64,000 nt of DNA, taken from NCBI RefSeq assembly GCF_000155595.1, contig NZ_DS989905.1:571040-635039 (forward strand), given 5' to 3'. A model generated the notes under the pieces. The model saw only the letters and a program-made list of their open reading frames with translations. It was not told the DNA's origin and searched no databases. Positions 34,224 to 44,600 of the stretch are shown piece after piece. The translations under genes were made by a program, and so were the position numbers. The stretch is from Synechococcus sp. PCC 7335 (GTDB lineage: Bacteria; Cyanobacteriota; Cyanobacteriia; Phormidesmidales; Phormidesmidaceae). Numbering within the stretch: position 1 is the stretch's first letter; the number at the start of each line of letters is the position of its first letter.

Positions 34224-34748
34224 GTGCAGGTGCGAGGTGACAGTACGTTAGGAGATCTGCACTGGGCGATTCAATTTGCCATGGGCTGGACGGGGGCTCA
34301 TCTACACTCGTTTTCAATTCAGGGGACGGCGCATTCTATGCGCAGGCCTGGTCTGGGCCTCGATGAGTTGGATAGGCGTGACGAATCGTCGCTCATGTTG
34401 AGCGAGGTCGTGACAGGAGAGAAGGTTACGTTTTTCTACCTCTATGACTTCGGCGATGCTTGGGCGCATGAAGTCTTGGTCGAGAAGGCGCTTACGGCCA
34501 AGCGTGATACTCACTATCCTGTCTGCATTAAGGCTAAGAGGGCTTGCCCACCTGAGGATTGTGGGGGGACGTGGGGGTATCAGGCGTTGCTAAAAGCCAT
34601 CAAAGACCCCAAGCATCCTGAACATGCATTGAGGCTCGAATGGTTAGGCACTCCCTTTGACCCAGAGGACGCTGACCTCGACGAGATCAATGATCGGCTC
34701 AAGACAATTCCTCGTGATACGGCTGAGTTTAATGGCTATATCTTTTGA
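34224..34748 (+). CDS. Plasmid pRiA4b ORF-3 family protein
   Basis: The protein contains LGDLHWAIQFAMGWTGAHLH, LYDFGDAWAHEVLVEK, CIKAKRACPPEDCGGTWGYQ and the final ALRLEWLGTPFDPEDAD, which are the signature blocks of this family (function unknown; common on plasmids and beside integrases). I list the start as GTG 34224, but homology begins upstream: codons from about 34137 read YQLKITLKGIRPVIWRRV in the same frame. No ATG, GTG or TTG precedes that part before a stop, so the gene either uses a rare start codon or has lost its initiation site. Confidence 0.75.
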   Translation: MQVRGDSTLGDLHWAIQFAMGWTGAHLHSFSIQGTAHSMRRPGLGLDELDRRDESSLMLSEVVTGEKVTFFYLYDFGDAWAHEVLVEKALTAKRDTHYPVCIKAKRACPPEDCGGTWGYQALLKAIKDPKHPEHALRLEWLGTPFDPEDADLDEINDRLKTIPRDTAEFNGYIF

Positions 34749-34894
34749 TAGGAAAGGAATGCAGCCTTCACGTAGGTTTCTCTTCCATCCCTTCTTTGAA
34801 CTGCTTAAGTGTAGACTGAGCGCCACGGAAGTTAGCAAAACTGAATATAGGAGAATACAACGGTTAGACAGTACAAATAAGTGAAGCGAAGTAG

Positions 34895-35305
34895 CGTAGC
34901 AATGGGACAGTACCGTTAGCGCCGAACGCTCGTCAGGCGCTAGGCAGCTATCTGGGTTGGTGCGTACGCAAAGGGTTTGATACTGGCTCAGGTGAGCCAC
35001 TCTTTAGAAGCCTATCGAGGAACGGCTATGGGAAGTGGCTGGGCTACTGGGGCATCTACGAGATGGTGAAGGATTTGGGAGCGATTGCTGAGTCAACTGA
35101 GAACGTACATCCGCATCGATTGCGTCATACGTTTGGTACGCAGCTCGTGATGAATGACATGTCGCCGGATTATGTGCGGAAGTTGATGCGGATCAAGTCG
35201 CCAGTGACTTCTGAACGGTACACAAAAAGAGCGCTGGAGAAGAAGGCTAAAGATACGTTCAACGACTTGATTGAGCCCTCTGAATCAGGTAGTGGTTTGT
35301 TTTAG
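34895..35305 (+). pseudogene. Tyrosine recombinase, C-terminal remnant
   Basis: The frame is open from 34895 and reads NGTVPLAPNARQALGSYLGW, FRSLSRNGYGKWLGYWGIYE, VHPHRLRHTFG and ERYTKRALEKKAKDTFNDLI. This is the catalytic half of an integrase related to the intact one at 33038. The His-x-x-Arg and tyrosine motifs are present, but the core-binding domain and first catalytic arginine are missing. A conservative in-frame start at 35063 would not restore function. The gap before it (34749-34894) has no gene. Confidence 0.8.
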
Positions 35306-35458
35306 GAGAACATGGGATTTACAACATATGATTGCTCATAGTGTTTCGACCTCTGGCTTCACCACTGCTCATAAGTGGGGTACTGCAAGCGTTACAGTCG
35401 AAAAATTACTATGGCGCTTAGGCTATAATCCTCTGGCTGTATCTAATTTGTGCTTTTT

Positions 35459-37561
35459 ATGGCTGTTCTAATCGATCAGGCGCTTCCTAGCGCAGTTTCT
35501 AGACTAGCAGCCAAAGAAGCGAAGCGTGTCTGGACGTTTTTGACTAAGTTTCTAGAAAATCCGGCTCACCCGAGCTTGAGCCTTGAACGTATTACGAAGA
35601 CGAACAACAAAAACCTTTGGTCAGCAAGAATTTCACAGGAGCTAAGGGCCGTCATTTACAAAGATGGTGAAACTTGGACGGTTCTACATGCTGACCATCA
35701 CGATGCGGCCTATCACTGGGCTGAAACGAAGCAGATAGCGCGGCATTCTAAGACAGGAGCGTTGCAAATTATTGCATCCCCTGAGGTTGTGGAGCAGCAA
35801 ATTCAGAGCTACGACCAGAGATATGACTGGAGCAAGACTGATAATGCTTCCTCAGGTATCTTTGACGAGCATAAGGATGATTATCTACTGAGCTTGGGCG
35901 TACCCGCAAAGTGGGTACCCACTTTGCGCAAGATAAAACTGGAAGAGGTGCTGATAGATGCCGTTTTAGATTTACCAAATGATGTGGGAGAGCGCCTTCT
36001 CTGTTTAGCGGCAGGTGAGTTTGTGACACCACCTACCGCTATTCCAGCTGAGCAGCCGCTAATAGAGCAACAGGATGTGAAACGTCGTTTCTTTGTCTTG
36101 AAGGACAGTGACGATTTGCTGAGAATGCTAGAGGCTCCCTTAGAGACTTGGATTGCTTTTTTGCATCCCTCTCAAGAGCAGCTAGCGACTGGGGATTTTT
36201 CTGGCCCAGTAAAAGTAACTGGAAGCGCTGGTACAGGTAAGACTGTAGTGGCAATGCATCGAGCAAGGCATTTAGCTAGACAAGGCAAGAAGGTGCTGCT
36301 GACAAGCTATGTGAAGACGCTCTGCGAGAATATTGAGCGCAATCTGGACTTGCTTTGTACGTCTGAGGAAAAAGCGTTAATTACGGTCAGTACTGTCCAT
36401 AAGCAAGCGCTTAGGTTGGCGACGAGCAAGGGACAGAAGCTACAACCCGTAGAGAAGTCATATATCAAGTCTCTGATTGAAACAGCTCATTTTCCTAGCT
36501 GTCCGCTAGATCCGGTGATGCTGCTAACAGAGTGGGAAACGGTTATTCAAGACCAGGGAATCACTCGCTGGGAGCAGTACAAGAGCGCTAACCGAGCAGG
36601 GAGAGGGTTTCCTTTGTCGGCTAAGGGTAGAGAGCAGATTTGGCCAATCTTTGAGCGGATGATTAAGACGCTAGAAGCCGAAGGGAAGGCGGAATGGTCA
36701 AGTATTTGTCGGCAGGCTAGGGAATTTGTTGTTTCAGGTGTCGTCGAAAGTCCCTTTGACGCAGTGGTTGTCGATGAACTGCAAGATTTACAGCCTCAGG
36801 AGATTCAGCTGCTGGGAGCGTTAGCTGGAAAGGGAAGAAATACGCTGATGCTGGTAGGCGACGGGGGGCAGCGAATCTATGGCGGCAGGTTTAGTCTTAA
36901 GGGATTAGGCGTGAATGTGCAGGGGCGATCGCACATCCTGCGAATCAATTACCGCACCACCGAGCAAATCAGACGCTTTGCAGACAAGCTGGTTGGGGAG
37001 AGCGGCGATGATTTAGATGGTGGGTTAGAGAAGCGAAAAGGAACGGTGAGCTTGCTTAAAGGGCCGCAGCCAGTACTACATCCGGCCAAAACGCAGGCTC
37101 AGCAGTGGAAGTATGTCGCTGGCGAGATTAAGCGAATGAAGAAAGAAGGGCTGGATTTGGCTGAAATGGCTATTTTCAGCCGAACCAATGCCGACTTACA
37201 GACGATTCAGGCAGCGCTGACACGCAATAAAGTAAAAAGCCAAATCATTGCGCGCGAAGGGGCTAATGGCGACGGTGTGCGGTTGGGAACACTGCATAGA
37301 GCGAAGGGGCTTGAGTTTAAGTCTGTGTTTGTGGTGAATGTATCAGACGAGCAGGTGCCGCAGCGATCGCTACTACAAGATGTGCAAGACCAGCAGCTAC
37401 GGTCGGACTTGCTAGAGCGGGAGCGGCAGCTGTTGTATGTCGGGTTAACGCGAGCAAGAGACGAGGCTATTTTGACCTGGGTAGGCTATCCAAGCCGGTT
37501 TTTAGAAGATATCTTGACTGATCCTGAATTAGAAGCGCTAGAAGAGTCGGCGGAGAAGTAG
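35459..37561 (+). CDS. RelE-like domain fused to a UvrD-type superfamily 1 helicase
   Basis: ATG 35459 is preferred over GTG 35450. Residues 1 to about 95 resemble a RelE/ParE toxin fold (FLTKFLENPAHPSLSLERIT, NLWSARISQELRAVIYKDGE, HHDAAYHWAE). The rest is a UvrD-like helicase: Walker A TGSAGTGKTVVA near residue 258, DExQ box VVDELQDLQ near 437, RINYRTTEQIR, GLEFKSVFVVN, and LLYVGLTRARDEAIL at motif VI. Total length 700. Only 7 bp separate its stop from the drmD start, so both belong to one operon. It is not part of the textbook DISARM set and may be an accessory nuclease-recruiting or autotoxic component. Confidence 0.85.
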   Translation: MAVLIDQALPSAVSRLAAKEAKRVWTFLTKFLENPAHPSLSLERITKTNNKNLWSARISQELRAVIYKDGETWTVLHADHHDAAYHWAETKQIARHSKTGALQIIASPEVVEQQIQSYDQRYDWSKTDNASSGIFDEHKDDYLLSLGVPAKWVPTLRKIKLEEVLIDAVLDLPNDVGERLLCLAAGEFVTPPTAIPAEQPLIEQQDVKRRFFVLKDSDDLLRMLEAPLETWIAFLHPSQEQLATGDFSGPVKVTGSAGTGKTVVAMHRARHLARQGKKVLLTSYVKTLCENIERNLDLLCTSEEKALITVSTVHKQALRLATSKGQKLQPVEKSYIKSLIETAHFPSCPLDPVMLLTEWETVIQDQGITRWEQYKSANRAGRGFPLSAKGREQIWPIFERMIKTLEAEGKAEWSSICRQAREFVVSGVVESPFDAVVVDELQDLQPQEIQLLGALAGKGRNTLMLVGDGGQRIYGGRFSLKGLGVNVQGRSHILRINYRTTEQIRRFADKLVGESGDDLDGGLEKRKGTVSLLKGPQPVLHPAKTQAQQWKYVAGEIKRMKKEGLDLAEMAIFSRTNADLQTIQAALTRNKVKSQIIAREGANGDGVRLGTLHRAKGLEFKSVFVVNVSDEQVPQRSLLQDVQDQQLRSDLLERERQLLYVGLTRARDEAILTWVGYPSRFLEDILTDPELEALEESAEK

Positions 37562-37568
37562 AAGCACT

Positions 37569-40500
37569 ATGGCAAATGCAGCTAGCGAAAGATTGAAAGA
37601 TACATTAACGACCGGGCTCACAAAGGCCAACTCTTCAGTGCCTGGACAGTTAGCACCTGGGCAACTAGCCAGAGTGCGATCGCGTCAATACCTGATTGAA
37701 GAAGTCATTGTGCCGACAGATGAGAAGGGAGATACGCTGGTACGTCTTTCTTGTGTTGAAGATGACGCGCAAGGCGAGCCGCTAGAGGTATTTTGGGAAC
37801 GAGAGATTGATGCCAAGCTGATTGGAGCCGCGACTTGGGATGCGGTCGTGAGCCAAGGCTTTGACAATCCGCGCTATTTTTCAGCTTACTTTCACACGCT
37901 ACGCTGGAACTGCGTGACTTCGACTGATCCTAGATTATTCCAAGCGCCGTACCGAGCTGGCATTGAGGTAAATGCCTATCAGCTAGAGCCGCTGCGCAAG
38001 GCGCTGCGGATGCCAAGAGTCAATCTGTTTATTGCCGATGATGTGGGTTTGGGCAAGACCATTGAAGCAGGTTTAATCCTGCGAGAGATGCTGCTGCGTC
38101 AAAAGATTAAGCGAGTGGTTATTTCCGCACCGCCTTCGGTTGTACAGCAGTGGAAGGAGGAAATGGAGAGCCGCTTTGGTCTGACGTTTACGATTTACGA
38201 TCGGGCGTATGTTGCGAGAATGCGGCGATCGCGTGGCTACGCCATTAACCCTTGGACAACGCACAACCGATTCATCATTTCTCATGCACTATTGCGGAAT
38301 GAGACTTATGCAGCACCTTTGAGAGATTGGTTAGGGGAGTTTTCGGCTGGCTCGATGTTTATCCTAGATGAGGCCCACAACGCAGCGCCAGCGAGCAGCT
38401 CTAAGTATGCAGTAGACTCACAGCTCACTAAAACGGTGCGAAATCTAGCGCCTCGGTTTGAGCATCGATTATTTTTATCAGCCACGCCGCATAACGGACA
38501 CTCAAACAGCTTTGCGGCCCTGCTAGAGATTTTAGATCCACAGCGATTTTGTCGGGGAGTGCCCGTGCGCAGCAAAGCGCTGCTAGATGCAGTCATGGTG
38601 CGGCGGCTAAAGCAAGATTTAAGAGAGATTAAAAATGGAGACTTTCCAGAACGTCAGGTGATTGCACTGCGAGTAGACGGGTTGCCAGAAGAGGCACCGG
38701 AGCTAGTGCTATCGCAGCTGTTGCAGCAGTACAGAGACTGCCGAGAAGAGCGGCTAAGAGAAGCAACAAAATCTTCACGAGCAGCGGCAATGCTGGTAAT
38801 TACTTCTTTGCAGAAACGGCTGCTATCTTCGATTGAAGCATTTTCTCGAACTTTAAGCGTGCATTGCAAGTCCGTGGAAAAGCTAGCAAAAGAGACCGCT
38901 GGTGTGTCTGATCGGCTTTTGAATGGCATGAGCTTATCTCTGCTGGAAGAAGCGCCCGGCAATGACGATGAACGAGCGGATTTGGATGAAGCGGAGGTGG
39001 CACTAGAAGAAGACAATCAGATGGTGATCGCAACTCAAGCGTCTATGGCAACTTCTGGGCCAAATTCTGGACAAACCTCTGGCGGCGGGGTAACTGCTAG
39101 AGAACTAGAGCTGTTGGAGCAGATGAGCGATATTGCTGCAAAGGCTCGCTATCTGCCCGACGGACGCATTGAGCAGCTAGCGGTATGGCTAAACGAGAAT
39201 CTGTGCCCGCAGCTGGGTGAAAAAGGAGCGCAGTGGAATAACCACCGAGTTCTTATTTTTACGGAGTATACAGATACTAAGCGGTATCTAGAGCAGCAGC
39301 TAGGGGCAATTATTGCTGAGTCCGACCGGGCGCAGAAGCGGATTGAGACATTTCATGGGGGCATCGGTGATGAAAGGCGCGAGCAAGTGAAGGCGGCGTT
39401 TAATGCTGACCCGGCGGCGCATCCGCTGCGAATTTTGATTGCGACGGATGCGGCGAGAGAAGGGGTGAATTTACAGAATTACTGCGCGAATTTGTTCCAC
39501 TTTGATGTGCCTTGGAACCCGAGCCGGATGGAGCAACGGAACGGGCGGATTGACCGGAAGTTGCAGAAGGCTGATTTAGTGCGCTGCTATTACTTCGTGT
39601 ATTCGCAGCGAGCAGAGGATCGGGTGCTAGACGTGCTGGTGCAAAAGACGAAGCGGATTCAAGAAGAGCTAGGTAGTCTATCACCTGTGGTTGAGAAGAA
39701 CGTTTCTAAACTGCTAAAGCAAGGCATTCGCACAAGTGAGGAAGCTGCACTAACTAAAGCAATTGACGAGTCTGATACAGCAGATTCTGAATCGGTAGAA
39801 AAGGGCAAAGTCATCAGTGAGGAGCTAGAAGCCATCAGAGACAAGCGACAGGCGCTATTAGATCAAGAAAAGCAGCTTCAGAATATTTTGGATGCATCCT
39901 ATAAGTGGCTAGGCTTTGAGGACAGACATTTCCGCGATGCGATTTCGGCGTCGTTGGAGCTGCTAGGGGCGAGGTCTTTGACGCCGCTGTCTGAAAAGGA
40001 GGCGAGAGAAAATCCTGATCAGGCGCAGTGGGAGATTCTGGCTTTGGACGAAAAGCTAGGGACAGATCCGACTTGGGCAGCGACCTTGGATACGTTGCGA
40101 TCGCCTAGAAAGCGCGGTCAAAAACTATGGGAATGGCGCAACGAGTCACCGATTTTGCCAGTCATTTTTCGCGACTCGGGCTCTTTAGATTCACAGTCGG
40201 TGCATCTGCATTTAGAGCAGCGACTGGTACAGCGGCTGCTGGGTCGGTTTTTATCTCAAGGGTTCGTTCATGATGACCTGACGCGGGCCTGCGTGTGCCT
40301 AACGGATACGGCGATTCCGAGGGTGATTATGCTAGGGCGGCTGTCGCTGTATGGGCAGGGGGCGGCGCGGCTGCATGATGAGATTGTGCCGGTGGTGGCC
40401 AGGTGGAAAGATCCTGACGACAGAGAGGGATTACAGGTACTGGGCGATCGCACCACCAGAGAAGTCCTGCAAACCTTAGAAGATTCTTTGGCTAATCCGC

Positions 40501-40922
40501 GTCTGAGAGAGGTACCAGAGCTGGTAAGGCAGCGATTGCAGGCGAGTGCGCCACAGGACGTGGCTGATTTGAGCGAGCATTTAGATGAGTTGGTGCAAAG
40601 ACTGATTGAGGCGGCTGAGGCAAAGCTGGCGGAAAGGGGCGCTAGGGAGGCAAAGGAAATGAAAACGCTGCTGGAGGCTCAGCGCGATCGCATTTCTCGG
40701 CGGCAGCGAGAAACAGATCGTGATGCCACGCAGCTCACTTTTGATTTTGCGGTAGCGGAGAAACGGCAGCTAGATGCAGACAGAAGGCATTGGGAACATC
40801 GATTAAAAATGCTGGAGGCCGAAATTGAGACGGAGCCTGCGCGGATTGAGGCGGGGTATCGGGTAAAAGTTTCGCGGATTGAACCAGTAGGGTTAGTGTA
40901 TTTGTGGCCCGTGACAGGTTAA
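37569..40922 (+). CDS. drmD: DISARM helicase DrmD (SNF2 family)
   Basis: The 1117-residue protein is a SNF2-type helicase: N-terminal region, Walker A IADDVGLGKTIEAGL near residue 158, DEAH box ILDEAHNAAPA near 268, motif III LSATPHNGH, then the second RecA lobe with VLIFTEYTDTKRYL, IATDAAREGVNLQ and RMEQRNGRIDRKLQ (motif VI). The C-terminal 350 residues are helical and charged. This is the signature helicase of class 1 DISARM, a phage-restriction system combining methylation with DNA helicases and a PLD nuclease. It is followed after 64 bp by a toxin-antitoxin pair and then by drmMI. Full length, no visible defect. Confidence 0.88.
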   Translation: MANAASERLKDTLTTGLTKANSSVPGQLAPGQLARVRSRQYLIEEVIVPTDEKGDTLVRLSCVEDDAQGEPLEVFWEREIDAKLIGAATWDAVVSQGFDNPRYFSAYFHTLRWNCVTSTDPRLFQAPYRAGIEVNAYQLEPLRKALRMPRVNLFIADDVGLGKTIEAGLILREMLLRQKIKRVVISAPPSVVQQWKEEMESRFGLTFTIYDRAYVARMRRSRGYAINPWTTHNRFIISHALLRNETYAAPLRDWLGEFSAGSMFILDEAHNAAPASSSKYAVDSQLTKTVRNLAPRFEHRLFLSATPHNGHSNSFAALLEILDPQRFCRGVPVRSKALLDAVMVRRLKQDLREIKNGDFPERQVIALRVDGLPEEAPELVLSQLLQQYRDCREERLREATKSSRAAAMLVITSLQKRLLSSIEAFSRTLSVHCKSVEKLAKETAGVSDRLLNGMSLSLLEEAPGNDDERADLDEAEVALEEDNQMVIATQASMATSGPNSGQTSGGGVTARELELLEQMSDIAAKARYLPDGRIEQLAVWLNENLCPQLGEKGAQWNNHRVLIFTEYTDTKRYLEQQLGAIIAESDRAQKRIETFHGGIGDERREQVKAAFNADPAAHPLRILIATDAAREGVNLQNYCANLFHFDVPWNPSRMEQRNGRIDRKLQKADLVRCYYFVYSQRAEDRVLDVLVQKTKRIQEELGSLSPVVEKNVSKLLKQGIRTSEEAALTKAIDESDTADSESVEKGKVISEELEAIRDKRQALLDQEKQLQNILDASYKWLGFEDRHFRDAISASLELLGARSLTPLSEKEARENPDQAQWEILALDEKLGTDPTWAATLDTLRSPRKRGQKLWEWRNESPILPVIFRDSGSLDSQSVHLHLEQRLVQRLLGRFLSQGFVHDDLTRACVCLTDTAIPRVIMLGRLSLYGQGAARLHDEIVPVVARWKDPDDREGLQVLGDRTTREVLQTLEDSLANPRLREVPELVRQRLQASAPQDVADLSEHLDELVQRLIEAAEAKLAERGAREAKEMKTLLEAQRDRISRRQRETDRDATQLTFDFAVAEKRQLDADRRHWEHRLKMLEAEIETEPARIEAGYRVKVSRIEPVGLVYLWPVTG

Positions 40923-40986
40923 AGGTTCTCTACCATCTGATTAGTAAACTGGCATAATTTAAGCAAGAAGGCAGGAATATCGTTTT

Positions 40987-41241
40987 ATGGCAAGTTCGGC
41001 AATTGAAGTGAAAGTTGGGGACAGTGGACGGCTCGTTATTCCAGCTGAATTGCGGCATCAGATGGATCTCCATCCAGGAGATCGTCTAGTTGCGCAGATT
41101 GACGATGAGGGGCGACTAACTTTTGAAAAGGCAGAAACGATTAAGCAGCGTCTCAAACAGCAGTTTGCTCATTTGAAAGGGCAAGGTGTGATTGATGATT
41201 TGATTGATGAGCGGCGAGCAGCGGCGCGGATGGAGACGTGA
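40987..41241 (+). CDS. AbrB/MazE-type antitoxin (VapB-like)
   Basis: The 84-residue protein begins with a swapped-hairpin AbrB fold: EVKVGDSGRLVIPAELRHQM, LHPGDRLVAQID, EGRLTFEK. The C-terminal helix (KQRLKQQFAHLKGQGVIDDL) would bind the toxin. Its TGA overlaps the toxin ATG by one base (TGATG). As a DNA-binding autorepressor it would control the pair, and might also affect drmMI immediately downstream. Confidence 0.82.
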   Translation: MASSAIEVKVGDSGRLVIPAELRHQMDLHPGDRLVAQIDDEGRLTFEKAETIKQRLKQQFAHLKGQGVIDDLIDERRAAARMET

Positions 41242-41651
41242 TGTCAGCCAATAAAACGGATAAACAGTCGCAAACAGTGGTACTAGATGCTTCCGCTCTG
41301 TTGGCATTTTTATTAGATGAGGCAGGGCACAAGCAGGTAGATGCAGTAATCGCTGAATCTGTCATGTCGAGCGTGAACTGGTGTGAGGTCGTGCAGCAGA
41401 TGGTAAAGCGAGAAACCGATATGTTGGGCTGTCGGGAGAGTTTAGAAGTTTTGGGTATGTCAATTATTCCTTTTGATGCGATCGCGGCTGAGCAAACGGC
41501 TGAACTTTGGCCAGGGTCTCGTGCCTATGGATTGTCGCTAGGCGATCGCGCTTGCATTGCGCTGGGGATGGCAATGAAGGTTCCTGTTTTGACGGGCGAT
41601 CGCGTTTGGGCCGATGCCTATCCCAACTCTCTTGTTCAACTCATTCGTTAA
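41241..41651 (+). CDS. PIN-domain toxin (VapC-like)
   Basis: ATG 41241 is preferred to the overlapping GTG at 41238. The 136-residue protein has VVLDASALLAFL (Asp), NWCEVVQQ (Glu), LSLGDRACIALG (Asp) and VLTGDRVWAD (Asp), the four PIN acidic residues. Its stop is only 2 bp before the drmMI start, so the pair is built into the DISARM operon between drmD and drmMI. The toxin would be released if the operon is lost or shut down, tending to keep DISARM in the host. Confidence 0.85.
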   Translation: MSANKTDKQSQTVVLDASALLAFLLDEAGHKQVDAVIAESVMSSVNWCEVVQQMVKRETDMLGCRESLEVLGMSIIPFDAIAAEQTAELWPGSRAYGLSLGDRACIALGMAMKVPVLTGDRVWADAYPNSLVQLIR

Positions 41652-41653
41652 TC

Positions 41654-44600
41654 ATGGCGCAAGACTACGATCAGTATCTACACAAGGAATGGCTAGGGCT
41701 TCTACAACCAGAGGGACTAGTCGTATCGCCGCCTGCTTTGGTAGATGCGCAGGCGTTTGTGGATAAGTCGAAGGCGCTGACGCTTCAACCGGTATTGCAG
41801 GCGATCGCACAGCCGGTACTACCCAATGGAAAAGCACAGACCCATGTGCAGCAGTTTGAACCACTTGCACAGCAGATTTTGGAATGGGAGCCAGAAGACT
41901 TTGAAGAACAGGCCCAGTTGCCAGAATCTCTATCTGTGCCGCTGCCGGATTATGGTGAAACGCTGCGGCCTGACTATGCAGTCGTCGATCCAGATAGTGA
42001 TGGTTGGCTGCTACTGGTGCAGTGTGTTCCGTTAGCAGCAGATTTAGACGATGACGATACGGAAGAGACTGGTTGGAAGGCAACCTACCAGCAGAAGTTC
42101 GAGCGGCTACTCAAGGGCACCCAGATTCCTATCGGAGTGCTGTGGAACGGGACGAGTTTGCGGCTGGTGTATGCGCCGAGCGGGGAATCAAGCGGGCATG
42201 TAACCTTTCCGATTGAGGCGATGACGGAGGTGCCAGGGCGAACGATTCTAGGTGCGCTGGAGATGCTGCTGGGGGCAGATCGGCTATTTAATTCGCCGAC
42301 AGGTAAGACGTTGCCGAAGCTGTTGGAGGCAAGTCGAAATTATCAGGCGATGGTTTCGACCCAGCTAGCAGAGCAGGTATTGGATGCGCTGTGGGAGTTG
42401 TTGCGAGGCTTTCAGGCAGCGGATGCGCAGAGAGAAGATGGCCCGAGTGGTGGTTTGCAATCCCTTGTAGAAGAGGATTCTCAGCATGTGTACGGCGGGC
42501 TGCTGACGACACTGATGCGGTTGGTGTTTTTGCTGTATGCCGAAAATCAAGGATTGATGCCAGATGATGAGATCTACCAGGGCAATTATTCGGTGTCTGG
42601 GCTGTATGAAAAGCTGCGGGAGGATGCGGTTCACTATCCGGACACAATGGATCAGCGGTATGGAGCTTGGGCATGGCTGCTGAGTTTGTTTCGGTTAGTG
42701 TACGAGGGGGGTGGGGCTTATGAGGCGTATCTTCCAGCTCGGCATGGACAGTTGTTTGACCCGAAGGAATATGTGTTTTTAGAAGGGGAGCAAGAGATTC
42801 CTCGGGTTGCCGATGGGGTGATCTATCGAATGCTTCAGAAGCTGTTGATTTTGAACGGGGAACGGCTGAGCTATCGGGCACTGGATGTGGAGCAGATCGG
42901 CTCGGTGTATGAGGCGATTATGGGCTATGAGGTGGAGATTGCTGAAAGCCAGTCCATTGCGGTACGACCGAAAGATGTGGTGATCAATCTGGAGGCGCTG
43001 CTAGAGGCGAAGCCGAAAGATCGGGCAAAGCTATTGAAGGCAGAAGGGGAGCTGAAGCTGTCGGGAAAAGCGGCGACGGCGTTGAAGACGGCAGGGAGTG
43101 TACCGGAGTTGTTGGCAGCACTGGAGCGGCGAGTGTCGAGGCGGACTACGCAAGTATTGATGCCGGGAGCGTTGTATTTGCAGCCGGGAGAGGAGCGCAG
43201 GCGGACGGGGTCGCACTATACGCCGAGGAAGTTGACACAGCCGATTGTAGAGACGACGCTGCGGCCTATTTTTGAGCGGTTGGGCTCGCAGCCAACGGCG
43301 GAGCAGATTTTAGAGCTGAAGGTGTGTGATTTGGCTATGGGGTCGGCGGCCTTTTTGGTGGAGGTATGTCGGCAGTTGGCGGAGCGGCTGGTAGCTGCTT
43401 GGGATTATTACGGGATGCCGGAGGATGTGCCGGATGCGGTGGAGCCGTTGTTGTATGCGAGGCGGCTAGTGGCGCAGCGGTGTTTGTATGGGGTGGATAA
43501 GAATCCCTTTGCAGTGAATTTGGCGAAGCTATCGCTGTGGCTGGTGACGTTGGCACGAGATTTGCCGTTTACGTTTGTGGATCATGCGCTGAAGTGTGGG
43601 GACTCGTTAGTGGGTCTGACACGTAAGGAGATTATTGCTTTTGGCCGCGACCCGGTGCAAGATTTGCCGTTAATGAAGTACGGGCAAGAGCAGATTTTGG
43701 CCGCGACGGTGTTGAGGTCTCAGATTCAGGCAGGGGATACGTTGTCGGATGGAGATGCGGCGTTGAAGTATCAACAGTGGCAGGGTGCGGAGGCGAAGTT
43801 GTTGCAGGTGCGGATGCTGGGAGATGTGGCAGTTGCAGCATTTTTTGATGGCTGTGGTAAGAGTAAAAAAGATAAGGCGGTCTTAGTGCAGGAGTATGGG
43901 GCGATAGTGCGAGCCCAGCCAGAGCAAGTAGTGGAGATTTCTCGGAAGCTACGTGAAAGAGAGAATTCTGTGGCTCCATTAAATTGGGATATAGAGTTTC
44001 CTGAGGTGTTTGACCGAGAGAATCCGGGCTTTGACGTGATCGTCGGAAATCCACCTTTTTTGGGTGGCACAAAAATTTCAACCTCTTACGGAAAAGACTA
44101 TCTGTATTGGTTGCTAGATTCCTATGATTTCTCTGGTAATCGAATGGATCTTGTAGCATATCTCTTCCGCAGAGGATTCGCATTATTAAGGGAATCAGGA
44201 TGCTTGGGGTTGATTGCAACTAACACTATTGGACAAGGAGACACTCGTTCAGGTGGCCTTGCTCAAATCAGAAAACAAGGAGGTTGGATTTACAATGTTA
44301 GCAGACGCTGTAGATGGCCTGGATTAGCCGCTGTAGTTGTAAGTATTATTCATATTCAAAAAGGTAATAGAAGTCTTGCCCCCATAAAAGATCGTCAATG
44401 TGTTCAAGAGATAAACTCTTATCTGTTTCATACAAGCAATGATGAAGAACCTGCCACTCTGAAAGCCAATTCTGAAAAGTGCTTTGAAGGAAGTAAGCCA
44501 TACGGACAAGGATTTTTATTTGATGATTCTGACCATAAGGCAAACTCTATTACCGAAATGAATAGACTAATAGAGAAGAATCCTAAAAATGCAGAGCGGA

